A stretch of 64,000 nucleotides of DNA from assembly GCA_902495245.1 (NCBI GenBank), contig CABUWI010000003.1:124001-188000 (forward strand). The letters run 5' to 3'. The DNA comes from an uncultured Porphyromonadaceae bacterium (GTDB lineage: Bacteria > Bacteroidota > Bacteroidia > Bacteroidales > Muribaculaceae). The first letter of the stretch is position 1, and each line of letters opens with the position of its first letter. The notes below the pieces were generated by a model. It was not told the origin of the DNA. It saw only the letters and a list, made by a program, of their open reading frames with translations, and did not search any database. Made by a program: the position numbers and the translations under genes. Shown here piece after piece: positions 1 through 9,423 of this stretch.

Positions 1-97
1 GACAGTAGGACGGTAACAGATACAGATTCCTACGCTTTTTCTTTGTAAACCAATCAATTCTGGCTTGTATGGGAGTCGGTGAGCCGCACTTAGAAGT

Positions 98-1279
98 ATG
101 AAAAACAACAGACATTCAATTCATTTGATGCGGGCTGTTTTCTCGCTGATTTCTACGACCATGTTCGGAAAATTATCGAATCACCGCTACGGCATCACGC
201 TATGTCTCGGACTGATTATCATGTTAAGCTCATGCGAGCGAAACGTGGAAAAACCGGCCGAAGGTCAAGAGAACTCCGAAATCGCACTGTACTACAATTA
301 TGGCCTAAAGCCTGAAATGCTCGTAGTTGCGACAGACAGTTTCTATATCAATACAGAACCGCAATCGCGTTTCAGTGGCAAAAATGAAATTATAACCTAC
401 AAAGGTATCGAAAATTTCGAGATGGGAGTAGATGACTTCCGTGGCGCTCGCATTCATAAAGGCGACACCCTTGAAATAGTGGGCGGGTTTGCTCGCAATG
501 TCTTGAAAAACGGCAAAAATCAGGATTTCATTCAGGTGCGACAGCTTAAAAACGGGCAGGTCGTAGCCAACGGCTGGAACTGTTTCGGGATAAGTAATAC
601 CGCTCCTGTAGACAACTCTTGGACTGCAATATTTTCAAGCAATGCGCAAGAGAGAATGGTAAACATGATGACGCTTATCGTTTGCGCACTTGCCGCACTT
701 GCGGTTTACTTTTTATGGCTGCTTATATATTGGCTGATTGTTGCTAAAATTAAAGACGACGAATGTTTTTGGAAATATAAACGTATTGTATCAAGACCAT
801 TATTCTATTTAGCATCCATATTCATGGGACTATTATATTTCCTGATAGATTTCAGCAAACCTCTGTCTTACTCTTTGCGCTTTAATCCTGACATATTCGC
901 AACATGGAGCGAACAACCGCTGTGCGTCAAATTGTTTCCCATTGTCTTTGCCATATGGATTGTGCTGGCAATAATAATGCTCGTGGAAATGATTATAAAG
1001 TTCCGAACCATATGGCTGGTAATCTATTACCCCGGTAAAATCGCTATCGGTTTGCTTATAGTAGCTGCAGTAATCATGGCAAGCTGGCTTATCTATATCA
1101 TTTTCCCGACAGTGATAGCTTTTGTATGGGTGTCGTTATTCGGCAAAGCTGATGACTATACCGGAGGGGCATTATCAGGGCGAGGCAAACGGCAGGTAAT
1201 TGGCTATCATAATGGCGCGCCGGTATATGAGGGCTCCGGAATGACAGTAACAAGTCAGTCTGCCGGCAAATACGATTAA
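98..1279 (+). CDS. Hypothetical membrane protein with lipoprotein-like N-terminus
   Basis: I do not recognise the family. A hydrophobic stretch ending in Leu-Ser-Ser-Cys near residue 46 looks like a lipobox, so the real start may be one of the internal Met codons (residue 11 or 22) rather than the first. A polar domain of about 140 residues follows. The C-terminal half has about four strongly hydrophobic membrane segments (near residues 188-215, 233-251, 277-305 and 312-345) and a Gly/Ser-rich polar tail. It stands alone, with no partner gene visible upstream in the window. Its base composition is lower in GC than the genes that follow. Envelope location is inferred from the hydrophobic segments only. 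Confidence 0.75.
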   Translation: MKNNRHSIHLMRAVFSLISTTMFGKLSNHRYGITLCLGLIIMLSSCERNVEKPAEGQENSEIALYYNYGLKPEMLVVATDSFYINTEPQSRFSGKNEIITYKGIENFEMGVDDFRGARIHKGDTLEIVGGFARNVLKNGKNQDFIQVRQLKNGQVVANGWNCFGISNTAPVDNSWTAIFSSNAQERMVNMMTLIVCALAALAVYFLWLLIYWLIVAKIKDDECFWKYKRIVSRPLFYLASIFMGLLYFLIDFSKPLSYSLRFNPDIFATWSEQPLCVKLFPIVFAIWIVLAIIMLVEMIIKFRTIWLVIYYPGKIAIGLLIVAAVIMASWLIYIIFPTVIAFVWVSLFGKADDYTGGALSGRGKRQVIGYHNGAPVYEGSGMTVTSQSAGKYD

Positions 1280-1965
1280 ATCTCTTATTCAAGATAAGAG
1301 TCCATGTTGAGTAATTAACTCTCTACACGCCGACGTTTATAATTTATATGCGGATGCACGAGTCGTGCAATGTCGCTAACTTAAGAGATTGTTGCAAAAA
1401 TGTCCTATTCTTGGCCGTTTTTGCAACACCCTCTTTTGAGTGCCCGCGCTATCAGAGCGACGTATGCTGTAGTATAGATAGTTGTGATAGACGCGCGAGC
1501 CATGCAATGCGGTTCAAATAAGGTCGTTAATGCCCGCAGGGCATAATCTTTACGTTAACCCCGTCATGGCGCGCAGCGCCTTGGCGGGGTAGCTGAACGT
1601 CCCACCCTAATGTTGCCCGTCAGGGCATAATCTGTCTTCTTCGCGCAAAGATGCCCATATTTTGGGTAGTTGATTCGTTGGCCGAAACGGCGGGCGGTCC
1701 ATGGACCGCCCCTACATTGGAGATGGATTTTATTGGCGCGTGAGCATAAATGTCATTTTGCAACACTCTCTCCCTTTGTGGCGCGACACGCCCGCGGAAG
1801 AATCCGCGGCTCCTATTCTAATTCTTACACGGTATTATATTTTGAAGGCCTTGAAAAAGTCTTCGGAGCTTGCATAATGAGTAATTCTTCCGGCTCTAAT
1901 GTCATCATAGGCCTCATCGAGTCCGCAGTATTGTTTGCTTACAGTCGTTTTTTCTATTGGTGGGG
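1280..1965. repeat. Gene-free gap of degraded palindromic repeats
   Basis: I find no convincing gene in this 690-base gap. It holds short GC-rich palindromic pieces. A perfect 20-base palindrome, GGGCGGTCCATGGACCGCCC, lies at 1692-1711. Degenerate pieces resembling the 94-base element found intact at 22264 and 30861 occur near 1349-1371 and 1465-1515 (compare 'cgcgagccatgc' with 'cacgagccgtgc'). 'Cccgc/agggcat' motifs recur at about 1531 and 1617. The gap looks like a landing zone for small non-autonomous repeats. Confidence 0.55.
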
Positions 1966-2715
1966 TTAGGGTTGGCGGGAGTATTTGGCGAAGGCGCGGG
2001 CCATGCGGGTGTCGTAGCCGTGTTTTTTGTAGCCGGGGCCGTTGTAGCGGAGGGCGAATTTGGCCCACTGGCGGTTGCGTATGTAGCCCACGAGGTTCTG
2101 CTGTTTGAGGAACTGGGCGAAGAGTTCGAGCTGTTCGCGCTCGGAGTAGCTCATCAGTTCTACGAATTCCTGCACGCTGCTGCAGCCGCATTGCTTCCAG
2201 TTGAAGCCACCAATCTGGAACATGCCCCAGAAGGTGCCTTCGAGTGCGGCGACTGTGTCGATGGTCATGGCGGAGTTGAGGCGGGCATATTGTGCGGCCT
2301 GATATGAGCCGTACTTCTTGCGGTCGGGGGCACGGAACACGACGGCGTGGCTCGACTTGTAGCGGGCGAGGTGAATTCCGTGGCGGCGGCAGGCCTGAGT
2401 GAACATTGTCAGGTCGAAGTTTATGATGGGCTTGTTGTCGGGGTTGAAGCCCTTGCCCTGAGGGCCGGCTTCGATTTCGACAACGGCACGTATGGCGGCG
2501 GTGGGGATACCCAGTTCTTGGGCAACGGCGTCGTAGTCGGCCTGAGTGAGGCTTTGGTAGCGTAGCGAGTCATTGGCCGGCGATTCGACCACGGTTACCG
2601 CTTCGGGTATTGGCTCGTTTGGCGCCGATGCGGCGCATGAAACGGCCGCGGCAACGAGCGCCAGCGCACCCGCCATGCGGGAGCGCCGACGCACGCTTGC
2701 GGTCAGACTTTTCAT
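1966..2715 (-). CDS. N-acetylmuramidase-family peptidoglycan hydrolase, probable lipoprotein
   Basis: The 249-residue product has a signal region with Ala-Val-Ser-Cys near residue 27, consistent with a lipoprotein or secreted protein. The rest matches the N-acetylmuramidase domain (PF11860 type): an Ile-Arg-Ala-Val-Val-Glu-Ile-Glu-Ala segment carrying the likely catalytic Glu, then Ile-Asn-Phe-Asp, a Gly-Thr-Phe-Trp-Gly-Met-Phe-Gln stretch, and the C-terminal Arg-Tyr-Asn-Gly-Pro-Gly motif usual in these enzymes. It would cut glycan strands of peptidoglycan in the periplasm. Its start overlaps the stop of pepD by four bases, so the two are probably co-translated, although no functional link between them is obvious. 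Confidence 0.85.
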   Translation of the reverse strand: MKSLTASVRRRSRMAGALALVAAAVSCAASAPNEPIPEAVTVVESPANDSLRYQSLTQADYDAVAQELGIPTAAIRAVVEIEAGPQGKGFNPDNKPIINFDLTMFTQACRRHGIHLARYKSSHAVVFRAPDRKKYGSYQAAQYARLNSAMTIDTVAALEGTFWGMFQIGGFNWKQCGCSSVQEFVELMSYSEREQLELFAQFLKQQNLVGYIRNRQWAKFALRYNGPGYKKHGYDTRMARAFAKYSRQP

Positions 2716-4169
2716 TTTTTAAGGTCAGCGACCTTTTTGAGGATTAGCAGCAGCTGGTCCCAGAAGCGAGCTACTGCCGGAATGTGCATGCGCTCGGAGG
2801 GCGAGTGGACGCCGCGCAGGGTGGGGCCGACGGACGCCATGTCGAGGTTGGGATATTTTTCGAGCAGCAGGCCGCATTCGAGGCCGGCGTGAATGGCCGT
2901 GATGAGCGGTTTTTCGCCATAGAGTTCCTCGTAGGCCTCTTCGATTACGTGCATGATGGTGGAGTTCATGTTCGGCTGCCAGCCGGGATAGCCTTCGCCG
3001 TGCTCGACCTTGGCGCCGGCGAGCTGGAAGTGGGCTTCGACGCGGTTTGCGATGTCCCATTTGCGCGACTCAACCGACGAGCGCTGTGAGGTGGTTACGA
3101 CGATGGTGTCGGCGGCGCCCATCTTGACGCTGGCGAGGTTGGTGGAGGTCTCCACCAGGCCTTCGAGTTCGCGGCTCATCGAAACGACGCCGTGAGGTGC
3201 GGAGTAGACGCTGCGCACGACGGCCAGAGTGGTTTCGGAGTCGATTACATATTCGGGCGCGGAGGCGGATTCGATGTCGATTTTCAGCGTGGTCTCCAGG
3301 CCTTTGAATTCGTTGGCCACACGGGCGCAATAGTCGTTGAAGTCGGCCATGAGCGCATGTTTGTGAGACGTGTGAATGCCGAAGACAGCGTGGGCGGCGC
3401 GCGGAATTGCGTTGCGCAGGTTGCCGCCGTCAATCTCCACGAGGTTGATTTCGTGCTTCTGGCTCTGCTCCCAGAGGAAGCGGGCCAGCAGAATGTTGGC
3501 GTTGGCGTGGCCCAGGTGAATGTCGCCGCCACTGTGGCCGCCGAGGCCGCCGCTGATGCTGACTTTCAGATAGGTGAAGTCGGCGGGGGCCATTGAGCGC
3601 TTGTAGGTGAAGGTGCAGACGGTGTCGACGCCGCCGGCGCAGCCGATGAACACCTGCCCGTCGTCTTCAGAGTCGAGGTTGAGCAGAATGTCGCCGCTAA
3701 TCATTCCGTCGCCGAGGTTGTTGGCGCCGGTCATGCCGGTTTCCTCGTCCATGGTGAAGAGGGCTTCAATCGGGCCGCAGACCACGTCGGGGCTGATGAG
3801 CGCGGCCAGCGATGCGGCCACTCCGATGCCGTTGTCGGCGCCGAGGGTGGTGCCGTCGGCGTGCACCCATTCGCCGTCGATTATGGTGGTGATGGGGTTG
3901 TTGTCGAAGTCGAACGGCTTGTTGCTTTCGCACACCATGTCCATGTGGCCCTGCAGAATTACGGTGGGGGCGTTTTCATGGCCGGGAGTGGCCGGGCGGG
4001 TCATCACCACGTTGCCGATGGCGTCGGTTTTGGCGGGAATGTTATGCTTGGCAGCGAAGTCGAGCAGATACTGACGGATTTTTTCTTCCTTTTTGGAAGG
4101 GCGGGGCACCTTGGTGATTTCATCGAAAATCTCCCACACAAGTGCCGGTTTCAGGTCTCGAATAGTCAT
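2712..4169 (-). CDS. pepD: Aminoacyl-histidine dipeptidase (PepD, M20 family)
   Basis: At 485 residues this matches the length of PepD, the di-zinc dipeptidase that cleaves Xaa-His dipeptides such as carnosine in the cytoplasm. Metal-site motifs are visible: Gln-Gly-His-Met-Asp-Met-Val-Cys (near residue 78), Gly-Ala-Asp-Asn-Gly-Ile-Gly (near 118), Met-Asp-Glu-Glu-Thr-Gly (near 148), and a late His in Arg-Gly-Val-His-Ser-Pro. A lid/dimerisation domain interrupts the catalytic domain, as in the family. The first ATG fits; a divergent promoter lies upstream at 4222-4255. The downstream muramidase overlaps by four bases. Confidence 0.93.
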   Translation of the reverse strand: MTIRDLKPALVWEIFDEITKVPRPSKKEEKIRQYLLDFAAKHNIPAKTDAIGNVVMTRPATPGHENAPTVILQGHMDMVCESNKPFDFDNNPITTIIDGEWVHADGTTLGADNGIGVAASLAALISPDVVCGPIEALFTMDEETGMTGANNLGDGMISGDILLNLDSEDDGQVFIGCAGGVDTVCTFTYKRSMAPADFTYLKVSISGGLGGHSGGDIHLGHANANILLARFLWEQSQKHEINLVEIDGGNLRNAIPRAAHAVFGIHTSHKHALMADFNDYCARVANEFKGLETTLKIDIESASAPEYVIDSETTLAVVRSVYSAPHGVVSMSRELEGLVETSTNLASVKMGAADTIVVTTSQRSSVESRKWDIANRVEAHFQLAGAKVEHGEGYPGWQPNMNSTIMHVIEEAYEELYGEKPLITAIHAGLECGLLLEKYPNLDMASVGPTLRGVHSPSERMHIPAVARFWDQLLLILKKVADLKK

Positions 4170-4221
4170 ATCGAAAGTAAAAAAATGATTATGAGTGTTA
4201 AATTTATTTTAATTACGAGGA

Positions 4222-4255
4222 CTAAGTTACAAAAAAATTCCGGATTATTCGCAAA
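4222..4255 (-). promoter_or_regulatory. Putative Bacteroidales promoter for pepD
   Basis: On the minus strand TTTG (4252-4255) is followed after 22 bases by TAACTTAG (4222-4229), close to the -33/-7 consensus TTTG...TAnnTTTG. It gives a leader of about 50 bases before the pepD ATG. It is back to back with the OmpH-like gene's promoter. The call is from pattern only. Confidence 0.4.
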
Positions 4256-4271
4256 ATTGGCGAAACTTTCT

Positions 4272-4279
4272 TACTTTTG
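4272..4279 (+). promoter_or_regulatory. -7 box of the OmpH-like/GT2/pyrC operon
   Basis: TACTTTTG matches the Bacteroidales -7 consensus TAnnTTTG and lies about 50 bases before the ATG at 4332. The matching -33 box is weak (TTCG-like). This would drive the run of overlapping genes from 4332 to 9883. Confidence 0.5.
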
Positions 4280-4331
4280 CACCAAGAAATAAACAAAAAA
4301 CCATTTCAACACAATCACAAATTTTCCCGAA

Positions 4332-4958
4332 ATGAGAAAAACCGCAATTCCGGCACTTGCAGCCGCCCTGACTTTTGCAATGCTCACAGCCTGCTCTGAA
4401 AAGGGCGGTGAAAGTTCCGACAAAGCCCCGGCCGGCCTTGACCCTGTGAAGGTGGAAGCCAAGTCTGACTCGGCCGGCAAACACGAAACGCCGATGGCGG
4501 CCTATATCCGCTATGTCGACACTCAGAAAATCCTTGCGTCATATGCCCTGGCCGCCGAAGTGGCCAAGCAGGACTCGACCGCACAGATCAAGCTTGCCGC
4601 CTATCAGAACCAGCTCGCCTCGGGTCTGCAGCGCCGCCAGCAGCAGATTCAGGAGAAGATGCAGCGCAACGGCTATCTGTCGGAGCAGAGCTACAACGCC
4701 GACGTTGCCGCCCTGCAGAAGGCACAGCAGGACGCCGAAAACAGCTTTGCGCAGCGTCAGCGCGACTATGCCACCGATCTCATGACCAAGCAGCAGCAGC
4801 TCAACGACTCGGTGAAGTCGGTCGTTGACTATATCAGCATCAAGTATAATCTCGATGCCGTTATCGACAAGACCGCAGGTCTTTATTTCAACCCCGCGCT
4901 CGACATTACCGACGAGGTGCTTGATGAACTCAACCGCCGCTATTCCGCATCGAAGTGA
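4332..4958 (+). CDS. OmpH/Skp-family periplasmic chaperone-like lipoprotein
   Basis: The 208-residue product begins with a lipoprotein signal (Leu-Thr-Ala-Cys at about residue 21), then a charged linker. A long Gln/Lys/Ala-rich helical region from about residue 65 to 165 is typical of the OmpH/Skp tentacle domain. The family binds unfolded outer-membrane proteins in the periplasm; a lipid anchor is common for Bacteroidales versions but not for E. coli Skp. The gene leads an operon and its TGA overlaps the GTG start of the glycosyltransferase. The family is assigned from the coiled region and the Tyr-Val-Asp-Thr-Gln-Lys-Ile-Leu entry motif. Confidence 0.8.
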   Translation: MRKTAIPALAAALTFAMLTACSEKGGESSDKAPAGLDPVKVEAKSDSAGKHETPMAAYIRYVDTQKILASYALAAEVAKQDSTAQIKLAAYQNQLASGLQRRQQQIQEKMQRNGYLSEQSYNADVAALQKAQQDAENSFAQRQRDYATDLMTKQQQLNDSVKSVVDYISIKYNLDAVIDKTAGLYFNPALDITDEVLDELNRRYSASK

Positions 4959-5707
4959 GCAAGAAACTCATTATAATCCCAACCTATAACGAAAAGGAGA
5001 ACATCACGGCCATGATCGAGACCGTGATGGCTCTTCCTTTCGCTCCGGACCTGCTTGTAATCGACGACAACTCGCCCGACGGGACGGCCGACCTGGTGCG
5101 TCAGGCCCAACCGCGTTTTCCCGGTCGCATCGACATGATTTGCCGCGAGGGCAAGCTGGGTCTCGGCACGGCCTACATTGCCGGCTTCAAATATGCCATT
5201 GAGCGGGGCTATGATTACATCTTCGAGATGGACTGCGATTTCAGCCACAATCCGGCCGACACGGTCAGACTGCTCGAAGAGTGTGAGGTCAACGGCTCCG
5301 ACCTGGCCGTCGGATCGCGCTATAAAAGCGGCGTGAACGTTGTGAACTGGCCCATGGGGCGTGTGCTCATGAGCTATTTCGCGTCGAAATACGTGCGCTT
5401 CATCACGCGCATACCCGTCAGCGACACCACGGCCGGCTTTGTCTGTTACAAGGCCGACGTGCTCCGCGCAATCGACCTCGACAATATCCGCTTCAAGGGC
5501 TATGCCTTCCAGATTGAGATGAAGTTCACGGCCCATCAGCTCGGCTTCAAGGTCGGCGAGGTGCCGATTGTCTTCACCAACCGCGTGCTCGGCACATCGA
5601 AAATGAACTCGGGCATCTTCGGCGAGGCGTTTTTCGGCGTTCTCAGCATGAAGTTACGCTCGCTATTCTCAAAACCGAAACGACGTGGCGACGCTGCTGA
5701 TTCATAA
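4955..5707 (+). CDS. GT2 glycosyltransferase, polyprenol-phosphate mannosyltransferase type
   Basis: The 250-residue protein has the compact GT-A fold of dolichyl/polyprenyl-phosphate mannose synthases. Ile-Ile-Pro-Thr-Tyr-Asn-Glu-Lys-Glu-Asn lies at the N-terminus, Val-Ile-Asp-Asp-Asn-Ser-Pro-Asp-Gly-Thr near residue 36, and the metal-binding Glu-Met-Asp-Cys-Asp-Phe-Ser-His near residue 92. No C-terminal membrane domain is present, so it is the soluble/peripheral form. It would transfer a hexose from a nucleotide sugar to a polyprenyl phosphate at the inner membrane. The start is GTG, overlapping the previous stop, and its end overlaps pyrC by 23 bases. Confidence 0.87.
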   Translation: MSKKLIIIPTYNEKENITAMIETVMALPFAPDLLVIDDNSPDGTADLVRQAQPRFPGRIDMICREGKLGLGTAYIAGFKYAIERGYDYIFEMDCDFSHNPADTVRLLEECEVNGSDLAVGSRYKSGVNVVNWPMGRVLMSYFASKYVRFITRIPVSDTTAGFVCYKADVLRAIDLDNIRFKGYAFQIEMKFTAHQLGFKVGEVPIVFTNRVLGTSKMNSGIFGEAFFGVLSMKLRSLFSKPKRRGDAADS

Positions 5708-7013
5708 TGCGGAGGTCGTGAGCGGCACCGGCCGACCCGTCAAGGGAGGCTGGGTGCTGGTTGACGGCTCGCGAGTCAAATCCGTCGGCAAGGGGGGCGC
5801 ATTGCCACCGGCCGACGTCGTTGTAGATGCCGGCGGCGACCTGCTGATGCCCGGCATGATTGACACGCATGTCCACTTTCGCGACCCCGGCCTGACGCAT
5901 AAAGCCGACATCGCCACCGAGAGCGCCGCGGCCGTAGCCGGCGGCGTTACGTCTTTCATAGACATGCCCAACACCAATCCGCCCACGACCACTCTCGAAG
6001 CCTGGCAGGCCAAGATGGAGCGTGCGGCGGACGTGAGCCACGCGAATTATGCCTTCTATATCGGCGCGACCAACACCAATCTCGACGCCGTGTTGCTCCG
6101 GGCCGACTACGGACGCGTGCCGGGCGTTAAACTTTTTCTCGGCTCCTCCACCGGCAACCTGCTCGTCGACTCGGCCGAGGCGCTGCGCAGGCTCTTTGCG
6201 GAAGTGAAGGCGCCGATTGCCGTTCATGCCGAAGACAATGCCCGGATTGCCATGCATGCCGCCCTGGCCCGCGAAGTGTTCGGCCAAGGCAACGTGCCGG
6301 TAGAGTGCCACTCGCTGATTCGCGACGCGCGCGCATGTCTCGACTCGTCGCTCACGGCGTTGCGGCTTGCCCGCGAGAGTGGGGCGCGGCTGCATCTGCT
6401 CCATATATCCACGGCGGCCGAGGCGCGGCTGCTGCGCGAGGTGAAAACCGACCGCATCACGGCCGAGACGTGCATTCAATATCTGACCTTCTGCGACGCC
6501 GACTATGAAACCGCCGGCGCGCGCATAAAGTGCAACCCCGCAATCAAGAGCGCCACCGACCGCACGGCGCTGCGCAAGGCATTGAAAGATGGCGTCATCG
6601 ACATTGTCGGCTCGGACCATGCGCCGCATCTGCTTTCGGAGAAGGACGGCGACGCCCTTTCGGCCCCCTCGGGCATGCCGGGCATGCAGTTCCAGCTACC
6701 GCTGCTGCTCGACCTGTTCAAGCCTGCCGAGGTTGCGCGCATGACGTCCGCGCGACCTGCCGAGATATTCGGTATTGAAGGCCGCGGCACGATAGCCCCG
6801 GGCATGTTTGCCGACCTGGTGCGCATTGGCCGCCGCGAACACGAAATCACCGACGGCGACTCGCTGAGCCGCTGCGGCTGGACTCCCGCCGCAGGCCTCA
6901 CCACGGGCCACACCGTCGTCTCCACCTGGGTCAACGGCGCGCTTGCCTACGACGGCGGCCGTGTGGCCGACACCCTCTCCGCCCAACCTCTAACTTTCAA
7001 TTCTGTAAGATGA
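5685..7013 (+). CDS. pyrC: Dihydroorotase, class I type
   Basis: This 442-residue amidohydrolase converts carbamoyl aspartate to dihydroorotate in pyrimidine synthesis. Asp-Thr-His-Val-His-Phe-Arg-Asp-Pro-Gly (near residue 59) gives the first two metal histidines and substrate Arg. Val-Lys-Leu-Phe-Leu-Gly-Ser-Ser supplies the lysine that is normally carboxylated, His residues follow in Val-His-Ala-Glu-Asp and Leu-Leu-His-Ile-Ser, and Gly-Ser-Asp-His-Ala-Pro-His holds the catalytic Asp. The C-terminal Ile-Ala-Pro-Gly-Met-Phe-Ala-Asp-Leu segment is complete. The GTG start lies inside the previous gene; the end overlaps ddl by four bases. Confidence 0.93.
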   Translation: MATLLIHNAEVVSGTGRPVKGGWVLVDGSRVKSVGKGGALPPADVVVDAGGDLLMPGMIDTHVHFRDPGLTHKADIATESAAAVAGGVTSFIDMPNTNPPTTTLEAWQAKMERAADVSHANYAFYIGATNTNLDAVLLRADYGRVPGVKLFLGSSTGNLLVDSAEALRRLFAEVKAPIAVHAEDNARIAMHAALAREVFGQGNVPVECHSLIRDARACLDSSLTALRLARESGARLHLLHISTAAEARLLREVKTDRITAETCIQYLTFCDADYETAGARIKCNPAIKSATDRTALRKALKDGVIDIVGSDHAPHLLSEKDGDALSAPSGMPGMQFQLPLLLDLFKPAEVARMTSARPAEIFGIEGRGTIAPGMFADLVRIGRREHEITDGDSLSRCGWTPAAGLTTGHTVVSTWVNGALAYDGGRVADTLSAQPLTFNSVR

Positions 7014-8188
7014 AAACAAATATCGGCGTATTTTTCGGCGGCCGCTCGACCGAACACGAGATTTCGGTCATCTCCGCCTCGCAGGCAATGGCCGCGATTA
7101 ACCGCGACAAGTATGACGTAATGCCTGTCTACATAACCAAGCAGGGCCGCTGGTTTACCGGCGACGCCCTTTTTGACATCAAGAACTACCGCCACCCCAA
7201 AGAGCTGCTGGCGCAGTGCACCGAGGTCTACATGCGTCCGGTCTACGGCGACTATAACCTCTACAAATGCAAGCGTCCGCTCTTCGGCAACGATGTGGCC
7301 GCACGGCTCGACGTGGTGATTCCGGTGCTTCACGGCTCAAACGGCGAGGACGGCATTTTCGAGGGCGTGCTCGACAGCATCGGCATTCCCTATGCCGGCT
7401 GCAACGTGCTCGCGTCGGCCAACGGCATGGACAAGATTACCATGAAGATGATGTTGGCTGCCGGCGGAGTGCCCGTTGTGGACTACGTATGGTTCACCGA
7501 CAAGGAGTGGTTTGCGCGTCGCGATGCCCTCGTCGGCGAAATCGAGTCGAAGCTGGGCTATCCGGTCATCGTCAAGCCCGCGAACCTGGGCAGCTCGGTA
7601 GGCATCGGGTCGGCCCACAGCCGCGAGGAGCTGCTTGAACGGGTGGCCGATGCCGAGCGCTATTCGACGCGCATAATCGTCGAGCACATGCTGGCCGATA
7701 TGCAGGAAATCAACTGCTCAGTTCTGGGCGACTGCAACGACTACCGCACGTCGGTGCTCGAAGAGCCTATCAAAAACACCGATTTCCTCACCTACGAGCA
7801 GAAATACATGGGTGGCGGCGCAAAAGGCTCGAAGGGCATGCAGAGCGCCCAAAAGCGCATACCCGCCGAACTTCCCGCCGACGTTACGGCCCGCATTCAG
7901 CATCTGGCGGGTGAGACGTTCCGCATTCTGAGCTGCCACGGCGTGAGCCGCGTCGACGTGATGATTGACCGCACCGACGGCCGGATTTATGTCAACGAAA
8001 TCAACACCATTCCCGGCTCGCTGAGCTTCTATCTGTGGGAGGCCACGGGTCTGACTTTCGAGCACCTGATGGACGAACTGGTGCAGCTGGCCGTAAGGCG
8101 CAAACGCGAGCTTGAGCTCAAAACCGTGAGCTACGACCAGAACATCTTTGCCATGGGCGGCGGCGTCAAGGGCGGAATCAAGAAATGA
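7010..8188 (+). CDS. ddl: D-alanine--D-alanine ligase
   Basis: At 392 residues the protein is of the longer Ddl type. Gly-Gly-Arg-Ser-Thr-Glu-His-Glu-Ile-Ser-Val at the N-terminus, Leu-His-Gly-Ser-Asn-Gly-Glu-Asp-Gly near residue 106, Val-Lys-Pro-Ala-Asn-Leu-Gly-Ser-Ser-Val-Gly near 190, and Tyr-Val-Asn-Glu-Ile-Asn-Thr-Ile-Pro-Gly near 330 are the ATP-grasp and D-Ala binding motifs. It makes the D-Ala-D-Ala dipeptide for peptidoglycan in the cytoplasm. ATGA overlaps join it to pyrC and tilS, so expression is probably coupled. Confidence 0.95.
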   Translation: MKTNIGVFFGGRSTEHEISVISASQAMAAINRDKYDVMPVYITKQGRWFTGDALFDIKNYRHPKELLAQCTEVYMRPVYGDYNLYKCKRPLFGNDVAARLDVVIPVLHGSNGEDGIFEGVLDSIGIPYAGCNVLASANGMDKITMKMMLAAGGVPVVDYVWFTDKEWFARRDALVGEIESKLGYPVIVKPANLGSSVGIGSAHSREELLERVADAERYSTRIIVEHMLADMQEINCSVLGDCNDYRTSVLEEPIKNTDFLTYEQKYMGGGAKGSKGMQSAQKRIPAELPADVTARIQHLAGETFRILSCHGVSRVDVMIDRTDGRIYVNEINTIPGSLSFYLWEATGLTFEHLMDELVQLAVRRKRELELKTVSYDQNIFAMGGGVKGGIKK

Positions 8189-9423
8189 CCCTTACTGACC
8201 GCGTCGCGGCGTTCATCGGCTCGGAGCGCCTTCTGCAGCCCGGCGCCGGCGTGGTTGTCGGACTGAGCGGCGGCGCCGATTCGGCGGCGCTGCTCGCCGT
8301 TTTGACGCGCCTGGGCTACAGGCTCACGGCGGTTCACTGCCACTTCGGCCTGCGCGGAGCGGAGGCTGACCGCGACGAGGCCCATTCGCGCGCGCTGGCC
8401 GCGCGTTTCGGCGCGGCATTCCGCAGCGTCAGGTTTGACACGCGCGCCTACATGAGGCAGCACGGCGTCTCGGCCGAGATGGCCTGCCGCGACCTGCGCT
8501 ATGAGTATTTCGAGCAGGTGCGCGCCGAGGTCGGTGCCGAGGCCGTTGCCGTGGCCCACCATCGCGAGGACAATGTCGAGACCTTCTTTCTCAACCTTCT
8601 GCGCGGCTCGGGACTGCACGGGTTGCGCGGCATGATGCCGCGGCGCGACAGGATTGTGCGCCCGCTGCTCGAGACGCCGCGCGCCGACCTGCTCGAGTTT
8701 TTGCGACGGGAGGATATTCCATATGTGGTCGACTCAACCAATGCCGAAAACGAGTTCAGGCGCAACAGGCTGCGCAACGTGGTTCTGCCGCTGCTCGAAC
8801 GCGAGTTCCCGGGGGCGGCCGAGCGCATTGCCGATTCGCTTCGCTGCCTGCGCGGCAACGAAGAGCTTTACCGGTCGTTGCTGCCCGAGTTTGACGGACG
8901 GGTGGGGGGCGTGGCGCCCACGTTGCTCCACGAATGGCTGGCGCCATACGGATTCAACAGCGACAGCTGCCGTCGCATCTCGACGGCTGCGGCGGGTGCC
9001 GTTTTCGTTTCGCCGACCCATCGGCTCACGGTCTGTCCGGGCGGAACGGCCGACCTGACTCCACTCGACGCCCCCGCGGCGCCGAAGCCGCGGCTGACCG
9101 GCCGCATCGTGGCCCGCGGGGAAAACTTCGCGCCTCGTCGGGGCGTTCTTTATCTGGACGCCGGGAAAGTGCCCGACGGCGCTCCATGGCAGTTGCGCCC
9201 GTGGCAACCGGGCGACCGCATGCGCCCCTTCGGCATGCGCGGTTCGCGACCGGTGGCCGACCTGCTGGCCGAGGCGGGGATTTCCGCATCGCGCCGCCGG
9301 GAGGCATGGGTGCTGACCCTTGGCGAAGAAATAGTGTGGGCCGTGGGCGTGCGCGCTTCGGCCCTCTATCCCGTAACAGGTTCAACCTCAAAAATTATAG
9401 AGATATACCATGAAGAGATTTGA
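8185..9423 (+). CDS. tilS: tRNA(Ile)-lysidine synthetase
   Basis: The 412-residue protein opens with the PP-loop Val-Gly-Leu-Ser-Gly-Gly-Ala-Asp-Ser and the family's His-Cys-His-Phe-Gly-Leu-Arg and His-His-Arg-Glu-Asp-Asn segments. The C-terminal third has the TilS tRNA-binding domain with Trp-Gln-Pro-Gly-Asp-Arg-Met-Arg-Pro. TilS converts C34 of tRNA-Ile(CAU) to lysidine, allowing AUA decoding. A tRNA with a CAT anticodon occurs in this same window (30731). Its last 14 bases overlap the cdd start. Confidence 0.95.
   Translation: MTLTDRVAAFIGSERLLQPGAGVVVGLSGGADSAALLAVLTRLGYRLTAVHCHFGLRGAEADRDEAHSRALAARFGAAFRSVRFDTRAYMRQHGVSAEMACRDLRYEYFEQVRAEVGAEAVAVAHHREDNVETFFLNLLRGSGLHGLRGMMPRRDRIVRPLLETPRADLLEFLRREDIPYVVDSTNAENEFRRNRLRNVVLPLLEREFPGAAERIADSLRCLRGNEELYRSLLPEFDGRVGGVAPTLLHEWLAPYGFNSDSCRRISTAAAGAVFVSPTHRLTVCPGGTADLTPLDAPAAPKPRLTGRIVARGENFAPRRGVLYLDAGKVPDGAPWQLRPWQPGDRMRPFGMRGSRPVADLLAEAGISASRRREAWVLTLGEEIVWAVGVRASALYPVTGSTSKIIEIYHEEI

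Noticed and set aside
5643..6629. 328-codon frame opposite pyrC
   Set aside because: Shadow of a well-supported dihydroorotase gene.
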